In this document: positions 19,582 to 26,737 of the stretch, in pieces | Position numbering within the stretch: the stretch's first letter is position 1 | How the letters are laid out: each line of letters opens with the position of its first letter | DNA from: Oehlia diaphana | Lineage: Eukaryota; Glomeromycota; Glomeromycetes; Glomerales; Glomeraceae | Length of the DNA: 26,737 bases | Assembly (NCBI GenBank): GCA_003833135.1 | Contig: QZLH01000006.1 | Span: forward strand, 270,932 to 297,668 | Direction: 5' to 3' | Made by a program: the position numbers and the translations under genes | The notes under the pieces: model-generated | Database searches by the model: none | What the model saw: the letters and a program-made list of their open reading frames with translations, nothing else | Told to the model about the DNA's origin: nothing

Positions 19582-22500
19582 TTAACCAGTAGGTTTCTTC
19601 TGTTTCTTACTCTAGATTATAAAAATTGGTTAGAATGTTAATCATTAATCAGAAAAAAAAACAAAAAAAAAAGTCTTACTTTGGTTTTCTCCGAAATTTC
19701 TTTAGTATCTTGACTATTAGCAATTACCGCATTTTTTTCGATTTTACTATCATCTTGTGCTAAATTTTTTTGTGCATCTGCATCATTCTTTCCTCCTTTA
19801 GCAGCAATTTCAATTGATTTGGTCGTCATTTTTTTACTTACTTGTGGTGGATTTTTCTGAGCTTCTTTTGTATTAGTTCCTTTTTTAGCATCTTTTACAT
19901 CTCCTTTATCAGCAACTTTGTGTAAATCAACAGACTTTTGTATATCACCTTGTGCTAAACGTTCTTTTGCATCTCTATTTCCCCTTTTAGCAGCAGATTT
20001 GTATAAATTAATTGCCTTGTCTTTATTGACGTCAGTCCCGAACCCATTCTCATAACAATATCCAAGTTTATATATTCCATTTGAATACTTTTTATTGGCT
20101 GATTCTTTATAATGGGCAAACGCTTTAGCTTCATCTTTACCAATACCAATTCCGTCTTGATAGCATTTACCCAAATGATATTCTGCAGGTATATATCCAT
20201 TTTTTGCCGCTTTTTGATACCAATAAAATGCAATTTCTAAATCTACTTCAATTTCTTCGCCTTTTTCATACAAAATTCCAAGATAACACTGTGCTTCCCC
20301 ATACCCTTGCTTAGCTGATTCTTCATACCATTCGATTGCCTTTTTTATATCTTTATTAATTCCTATACCATGTTGATAACATCTACCTAAGTTATATTTT
20401 GCAATCTCACTTCCATTTTCTGCTGCTTTTTGATACCATTCGAATGCTTTATTTACATCTTTATTAATTCCTATACCATTTTGATAACATCTACCTAAAT
20501 TATATTTTGCAATCTCACTTCCATTTTCTGTTGCTTTTTGATAACATTCGAATGCTTTTTTTAAGTTTTTATCAACACTTATTCCATTTTCATAAAATCT
20601 ACCTAAATTATACTGTGCAATTGTATTTCCACTTTTTGTTGCTTTCTGATACCAATAAAAGGCTTTATCTACATCTTTTTCTAAATCACCAAGAATACAT
20701 TGTGCATCACCGTATCCTTCCTTTGCTGATTTTTCATACCATTCGATTGCTTTCTTTATATTTTTTTTGGTTCCTAACCCATTTTGATAACATCTACCTA
20801 AATTATATTGTGCAACTACACTTTCATTTTTTGCTGCTTTTTGATACCATTCAAATGCTTTATTTAAGTCTCCATTAACACTTATTCCATTTTCGTAAAA
20901 ATGACCAAGTTTTTCTTGTGCTTCATTATAATTTTGTTCAGCTGATTTCTTATACAATTCAAATGCTGTTTCTAAGTTCTTATTAACATATATTCCATAC
21001 TCGTAAAATCTACCTAAATTATACTGTGCGACTTCGCTTCCATTTTCTGCTGATTTTTTATACCATTCAAATGCTTTAACTTCATCTTTTTCAACGCTTA
21101 TTCCATTTTCATAAAATTTTCCTAAGTTATATTGTGCTAATTTATTATATTTTGCTGATTTTTTATACCATTCAAATGCTTTCCCTTCATCTTTTTCAGT
21201 TCCTTTACCAATTTCATAAAAAATTCCTAAAATATATTGTGCTTCATTATGATTTTGGTTAGCTGCTTTTTTATACCAATTAAATGCTTCAGTATCATCT
21301 TTTTTAATGTTATCCTCATTTTCATAATATTTTCCTAAATTAAATTGTGCGAATTTATCTCCATTTTCTGCTGCTCTTTCATACCATTCAAATGCTTTAA
21401 CTTCATCTTTTTCAACACTTAATCCATTTTCATAAAATCTGCCTAAATTATATTGTGCTACTTTATTTCCAATTTTTTGTGGATTTGCTGATTTTTGATA
21501 CCATTCAAATGCTTTATCAAAATTTTTGCCTTTTTCATATGAAAATCCAAGTTTATATTGGGCAAATTTATCTCCATTTTCTGCTGCTTTATTGAACCAT
21601 TCAAGTGCTTTTTCAAAATTTTTCATGTTTTCATATAATAATCCAATGTTACATTGCGCTTTACTATAATTTTGATTGGCCGATTTTTCATACCATTCTA
21701 ATGATTTGACACTATTTTTTTCAATATATTGATAATATCTACCTAAACTGTATTGTGCGAATTTATTTCCATTTCCTGCTGCTTTCTCGTACCATTCAAT
21801 TGATTTTTGTATATCCTTTTTAGTCCCTTTTCCTATTTCATATAAAAATCCAAGTTTGCATTGTGCATCATCATATCCTTGCGTAGCAGATTTTTCATAC
21901 CATTTAAATGATTTAAAAGCCTGTTTTGAATTACCGCCTATACCATACTGATAAAATCTACCCAAGTTAAATTGTGCAAACTTATTTCCATTTTTTGCTG
22001 CTTCTTTATAACATTCAAATGCTTTTTTAAGGTCCCTTTTAGTTCCTCTGCCTTTCTCATATAGTGATCCTAAAGTATATATTGCATTATTATATCCTTG
22101 CTTAGCAGATTTTTCGTACCATTTAAATGATTCATCATAATCTTTCCCAACATTTAGTCCATCTTGAAAATATCTGCCTAAATTAAATTGAGCAAATTTG
22201 CTTCCATTTTCCGCCGATTTTTGATACCATTCAAATGCTTTGCCTAAATCCTTTTTTCCCTCGTATAATGATCCTAAAATATATAAAGCATTATTATATC
22301 CTTGATTGGCTGATTTTTCATACCATTCAATTGCTTTAATATCATCTTTAATAACCCCAATACCATAATGATAACATCTACCCAAATTAAATTGAGCAAA
22401 TTTGTTTCCATTTTCTGCCGATTTTTCATACCAATAAAAGGCTTTATTTGAGTCTTTGGCAACTCCTTTACCATTTTCATATAATTTACCCAGATGGACT

Positions 22501-24290
22501 TGACCACATACACTATTATTTTCCGCAGCTTTTTCTAAATAAGTAATTGCCAAATCATTATTGATATCAGTTCCTATTCCATTTTGATAACATTTACTCA
22601 AAAAAATTTGAGCAATAGGATAATTATCCTCCGATGCTTTTGAAAGTAGTTCAAACGCTTCATCATCATTCTTATCTACAATAATACCATTATAATAAAG
22701 AAAACCAAAGAAGAAAATATATTGAGATGATGTTTGATTTTCAATAAGCCAATCAGAAATTTTGTTTGGTTGGTCGATATGAGAGATATATTGATCAAAA
22801 ATTTGATTCATTTCTTTAGAATTATACCCTATTTCATCTTGTATTTTAATTGAAAGTTCAATTAATTCATCAATAATAGTTTGAATGTTATCTGTTGAAT
22901 CAAGCCTTTCTTTAATTAAATCATCATCTTGTATAGGTTCAATCATATCATCTTGTATAGAATCACTCGCGATTAAATCCGAATCAACTTCTGTCAGAGA
23001 AATCTGGCAATCATCATCACCTAAAACTAAATCATCAAAATCATCTATATAATCAAAATCTTCATTTGATGATTCTTTCTCGACATCATTTTTTGTAGAA
23101 ATAATAGAATTGATTTCTTCATTAACTTCCTGAGAAATTATTGATTTAAGACATAAAACGACCTTTTGGATGGGTGGTCTTTCGTCAGGATCATCTGACC
23201 AACACGCTAATTAAAAAAAAAAAAAAGAAATTACACCGTTAATTTATTACATTAAATCATCCCTTTTCTTCACGTAAAATTATGAATTATTTACCTGTAT
23301 ATAAATTACTATATTCGATAGGTGTGCCTTTAATAATCTCCTCTCTATTTCCTTCCATTATATGAAAAGCTAAACTTGCATCATATTGTGAATCTTCAAA
23401 TGGTCTACGTCCACTCGATATTTGCCAGAAAAGTACTCCAATACTATAAATATCTGATTTGAAATTTACTACATAGATTTTACGACTTCCATCTTTGATA
23501 CATATATTACTCAAGTATTTTGGATCTATATAAGGTAGTAAACCAAGTACATCATTAGAATTATCTGATACTTCATTCGATTTTTTAGATAAGCCAAAAT
23601 CTGCGAGTTTAATAGTATTTTTATGCACCAGTACATTTTGTGCATGCTAAAAACAAAAAAAAAATCTAAGATGAGTAAATTTTATCTTTATTAATTAAAG
23701 AATACTAGAAAACTATAGACATTACCAGATCACTATGGATTATGTTTTTATTATGAATACATTCTATAGCACTTGCAAGTTGGAATGCTAAACGATATTT
23801 ATCATCCCATTCAAGTTTTTTGATATTCTCTTTTAAGTAAGAATATAATGACCCGCCATCCGCAAATTCTAAAACTAGTGAATATTGAAGGTCAGCTTTT
23901 GAAACTCCATAAAACCGTAAAATGTTTGCATGAAAATCAACTTCCAATTGCATTTTAAGCTGTTATAAAGTTGATAAAAATAATTAAATAAAATGAAATT
24001 TTCATCATTTTTTTTAAAAAAGAAGTAAATTATTTACTAATAACATAATTACTAACCTCATTTATAATTTCTTTAACGGTCAATTTAGATGGGGTTTTCA
24101 CCACCAAAAGAGTATCTGTATCTTTCCAGTTTGCTCGAAATATGCTTCCAACTGAACTACTCTCGTCCATTGGTTTTGTATGAGTAAATTCAGAATGATC
24201 ATAATATTTGATATATTTTTTTTCAACCGCTTTTTCTATCCAAGTAATATCATCGTCGAAATCGGTAGCCTGCATCACGATTTTCGACAT
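19582..24290 (-). CDS. protein kinase fused to a long Sel1-repeat array
   Basis: Five exons on the minus strand: 24290-24057, 23959-23726, 23646-23295, 23206-19680 and 19611-19582; 1458 residues. A tyrosine-kinase-like Ser/Thr kinase domain spans about 45-320. The catalytic Lys is K65 (LLVVKTPS), the helix-C Glu is probably E78, the loop is HSDLHAQN (D155, N160) and DFG is at 172-174. The glycine loop is degenerate (SSSVGSIFRA). An acidic linker (about 320-390) leads into about 26 clear Sel1 repeats of about 36 residues plus one or two decayed ones (about 433-1353). Typical repeat cores are AQYNLGRFYENG and KAFEWYQKSAENG. A lysine-rich tail follows. Sel1 repeats form a solenoid that scaffolds protein complexes. 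Kinase-Sel1 fusions are abundant in Glomeromycotina and presumably act in signalling; the target is unknown. The open frame running past 19680 is intron read-through. Confidence 0.9.
20000..22730 (-). repeat. tandem Sel1-repeat coding array (about 108-bp units)
   Basis: At least 26 units of roughly 108 bp are visible in the encoded protein, each centred on an A-x-x-x-LG-x-x-Y core. Units alternate between two types, one with AQ(F/Y)NLGR and ENG, the other with AQC.LG.LYE.G and NQGY/KQGY. The amplified unit therefore seems to be a pair of about 216 bp over much of the array. One unit (near 20680) is shortened. Confidence 0.8.
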
Positions 24291-25163
24291 TATGTAAGTA
24301 AAAGGTTAATTTATAAAATGATAAAAAAAATTTTGAGTTAAAAGGATAGATAAAAACTTATTATTTATAAAAAATTGATTTTTTTTTTAACAGGATTTCT
24401 CTGTTCTATTTGAATAATTCTTATTTGTAGAACGTTTCATATCATGTTTGATAAACAGTATAACGCCAATTAATTTTGAATAAAGCTTTGTCTTGATATA
24501 AACAATATGAATATTATAACCATAATAAACAAAGTCTGTTAAAAAGGTTTGTTTCAAATACTTAATTAATTTTTTTGTTCAATTATTTTTCCTTGTATAA
24601 TTTTTTTTTCGCGCGATAACTGATAATACTTTTAAAGATTACAAGTGATTATTCATACGATTACACCACCGAAATCCTGTTTTTAATTTTTAATTTGGCT
24701 TTAATATTATAAATTGAAAGATTCGTATTACATGACATCACGAGGTTTGATGTGTACAATATTTCATGTAATTATTTGTAACCAATCAGATTACTAATTA
24801 TTTAAAGTTTGCAAATAAAAATGGAGGATAAATAATTTTATTCGAATATCGTAATTAATTATAATTAATGTAAAATGCAACCAATTGTCAGGATTTTGGA
24901 ACTTGGAATTTCTTTATATAAAATATCCTTATTTGTAATATATCATTAATTTTACCCCTATTTTTCCTGTATCATTTGAATTAAACTGGACCGTCCATTT
25001 AACCCAAATGTAGTAAACAAGTAAAAAAAGTGCACAAAATTTTATGTCTCGTATTATATTTTATTAAATAAATTAGGAAATAAATAATATTATTATAGTT
25101 TTACAGTTAAGGTGTTTCGGATTTTCGGATTCAAATTTTTGTTATATATCGTACATACATAAT

Positions 25164-25209
25164 AATCCCAAAATCCCAAAATCCAAATCCTAAATCCCAA
25201 ATCCCTAAT
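25164..25209 (+). repeat. degenerate AATCCCAA-type tandem repeat
   Basis: About six imperfect copies of a 6-8 bp unit (AATCCCAA, AATCCAA, AATCCTAA, AATCCCAA, ATCCCTAA) lie in a row. About 40 bp upstream, TTTCGGAT is directly repeated (25115-25131). It resembles a decayed microsatellite; it is not the TTAGGG telomere repeat. Confidence 0.65.
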
Positions 25210-25268
25210 TCGAGACCATGCTGAAACGGGTAACGAATTGCGAAGGAAACAAAGTCAAATGAGATTTA

Positions 25269-25286
25269 ATATATATATATATATAT
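25269..25286. repeat. (AT)9 microsatellite
   Basis: Nine consecutive AT dinucleotides. It is a simple-sequence repeat with no inferred function. Confidence 0.85.
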
Positions 25287-26250
25287 AAGAATTGAATTGG
25301 ATCACGGATGAAATTTTAGTTCTATGTTGTATCTTTATACTACTGTATACGCAACAGATAAATCTTTTGTTCTTTACAACCTGATAATTGCTTTATAAAT
25401 TCCCCTAAAAAAAAGTAATTTTAGCATTATTTATCTACAATTGGCTGATTCTGTATTCTTTATAGTTAAAAATTGAAATTTGTAAGTACAAGAAATGAAG
25501 AAATGTTACGATTATGAATCATGTATCACAGTGTACTATTATGCGCGAAAAATTATTTTAGATCGTATCTGGTATGCACATGGTTACTCATACCGAATGC
25601 CGATGCGTAAAATAAATTTTATTAAAAGTAAAAAGGAACAAAGGATAATAAAAAAAAAATAAACATATAATACATATTAACATTTTCTTAAATGCCTTTT
25701 TCCAAACATAATCTACTTTTAATTGAATAAGTTCCAAGTTTGTCGTAAAAATGTTTCAATTTAGATATCAATAGCTGGTTCGATTAAGTTTAAAAGGCAG
25801 ACATAAGGCTATTTTTAGTTGATCAATCCCAGTTTTGGTTTTTCATTCAATGGTTCCTGATTTCTTGTAGCAAATCTAAATTTAGACTATAAGCATTTAA
25901 ATTATAAAGAGGAAAGTTTCACCAACTTTACCATCAATTTCTTGCTTTCGGATTATAATAATACGTAGTTATCCGAGAGGATAATACATTTTTTGCAATA
26001 ATAATAAAATTATAACGGTGTAATGCTAAAAGTGACATTTTTATGTTGTCATTTCAACACTTGATCTCAACTTTACTCTTCGTTACCGTTTAACGATATC
26101 TAAAAGTTTCGAAAACATCAGAAGGATTTTGTTTGAACTACATTAGGCCATGCAAACTTAATTTTTTGGTTCTCATAACATAGCAATTTTGAAATGACCC
26201 GGCAACCCGGCTTTTAATTTTTTTTTTTCAAAAAATTATATATAAAATTC

Positions 26251-26316
26251 TTATCCGTATCACGTGATTTTTATAATTATAAAAATCGTGTATTCAAATC
26301 ACGGGATACCGGATAA
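26251..26316. repeat. nested imperfect palindrome (possible foldback element)
   Basis: The outer arms 26251-26270 (TTATCCGTATCACGTGATTT) and 26296-26316 pair with one gap and one mismatch. They enclose a perfect 22-bp palindrome at 26266-26287 (GATTTTTATAA and its complement). The whole could fold into a cruciform or long hairpin. Such structures are common at MITE ends; no coding content. Confidence 0.6.
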
Positions 26317-26366
26317 ATCATTTACGGAATAACTATTACAGCTGATTTCATAATGTACGGGACACT

Positions 26367-26518
26367 TAGCAAATTTTAAAGAACTCGAAAATATTCGGTA
26401 AAGTTCAAATAAGATAAAATTATACCGCCATTCTCGGAATAGTACTCCAAAATTAGCTTATAATTTTTATTTTTTATCAAGCTTTACCGAATATTTCCGA
26501 GTTCTCTAAAATTTGTTG
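26367..26518. mobile_element. MITE-like 37-bp inverted repeat
   Basis: The arm 26367-26403 and the arm 26482-26518 are reverse complements with four mismatches in 37 bp, separated by a 78-bp AT-rich loop. The shared core is TTTACCGAATATTT and AACTCG. This is consistent with a small foldback transposable element or the decayed end of a larger one. Confidence 0.6.
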
Positions 26519-26737
26519 AAATAATATAAAAATTTTGTCGGGTTATTAGAAAAGATGATATATATATATACAGTATATGATGGCGTAGTATAAAGTATAA
26601 TTAAGTATAATTGTATATATTATATATTATCCCCTGATCGGCACCATTTACACGATTATGCAAATGTAGTTATACCTACTGGGTAGCAAATTTTATATGT
26701 ATTTATTTATCCGTTTCTAGGAAATTTTGCGGTAAAT

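Larger units (their letters stand above)
24291..26737. other. 2.4-kb gene-free AT-rich region with mobile-element remnants
   Basis: No exon set or RNA gene is recognisable. The left few hundred bp should hold the kinase gene promoter. Further right are a degenerate AATCCCAA tandem repeat (25164-25209), an (AT)9 microsatellite (25269-25286), an imperfect palindrome (26251-26316) and a 37-bp inverted repeat (26367-26518). Confidence 0.55.

Noticed and set aside
19638..19679. Open frame continuing past the Sel1 tail into a phenylalanine-rich end
   Set aside because: A GTAAGA donor sits at 19679, and the added residues are encoded by a T-rich intron. The last exon at 19611-19582 gives a better end.
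20507..20878. Plus-strand open frame of 123 codons opposite the Sel1 array
   Set aside because: It is an antisense shadow of the repeats; its periodic His/Leu/Tyr composition mirrors the opposite strand.
20000..22730. CRISPR-like array, because of regular repeats
   Set aside because: The repeats are a coding Sel1 array in one long open frame with about 108-bp units, in a eukaryotic gene.
19582..24290. Bacterial origin of the Sel1-repeat gene by recent transfer
   Set aside because: The gene has eukaryotic introns, local AT content and a eukaryotic kinase domain. Such fusions are native to these fungi.
25164..25209. Interstitial telomere repeat
   Set aside because: The unit is AATCCCAA-like and irregular, not TTAGGG/CCCTAA, and no long array is present.

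Overview
This window is nuclear DNA of a fungus, most likely an arbuscular mycorrhizal fungus (Glomeromycotina, Rhizophagus-like). It is very AT-rich, its genes are split by many short introns (about 40-130 bp) with clear GT...AG borders, and it carries a protein kinase fused to a long Sel1-repeat array, an architecture strongly expanded in those fungi. The species assignment is inference; the gene calls rest on splicing the exons by eye and reading the proteins.

Layout, left to right. 1-1358: AT-rich gene-free DNA with a MITE-like inverted-repeat element (44-283) and a small hairpin. 1359-3205 (+): two-domain DsbA/2-hydroxychromene-2-carboxylate isomerase-like (GST-kappa-type) protein, whose frame closes only through a 10-nt microexon. 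3592-5448 (-): serine incorporator (SERINC/TMS1) membrane protein, with a 24-nt exon and one unresolved frame conflict. 5627-6320 (+): HIT zinc-finger BCD1-like protein, divergent from SERINC. 6542-9646 (-): SAC1 phosphoinositide phosphatase, 16 exons, 629 residues. 9753-9837 (-): intron-containing tRNA-Ala(CGC). 10134-11129 (-): EMC10. 11369-13771 (+): tubulin chaperone cofactor E, sharing a 239-bp divergent promoter with EMC10 that holds two CACGTG boxes 10 bp apart. 14055-15596 (-): GDP-mannose transporter (VRG4/GMT). 15597-17489: gene-free. 17490-18820 (-): coiled-coil protein with two recently duplicated PH domains. 18821-19581: gene-free, with a palindrome and a duplicated copy of the next gene's last intron and exon. 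19582-24290 (-): kinase plus about 26-28 Sel1 repeats, 1458 residues. 24291-26737: gene-free AT-rich DNA with a degenerate tandem repeat, an AT microsatellite and two MITE-like inverted-repeat structures.

The first 15.6 kb is a compact block of conserved housekeeping genes, several of them acting in ER/Golgi membranes (SERINC, SAC1, EMC10, GDP-mannose transporter). They run as convergent or divergent pairs and need not be a functional cluster. The last 11 kb is looser accessory DNA with repeat-built signalling proteins and mobile-element remnants. Two introns in neighbouring genes (SAC1 and EMC10) must start with GC rather than GT to keep the frame. I see no clearly new biological system. The best leads are the kinase-Sel1 protein with its two-repeat amplification unit and duplicated 3' end, the microexon, and the SERINC frame break.
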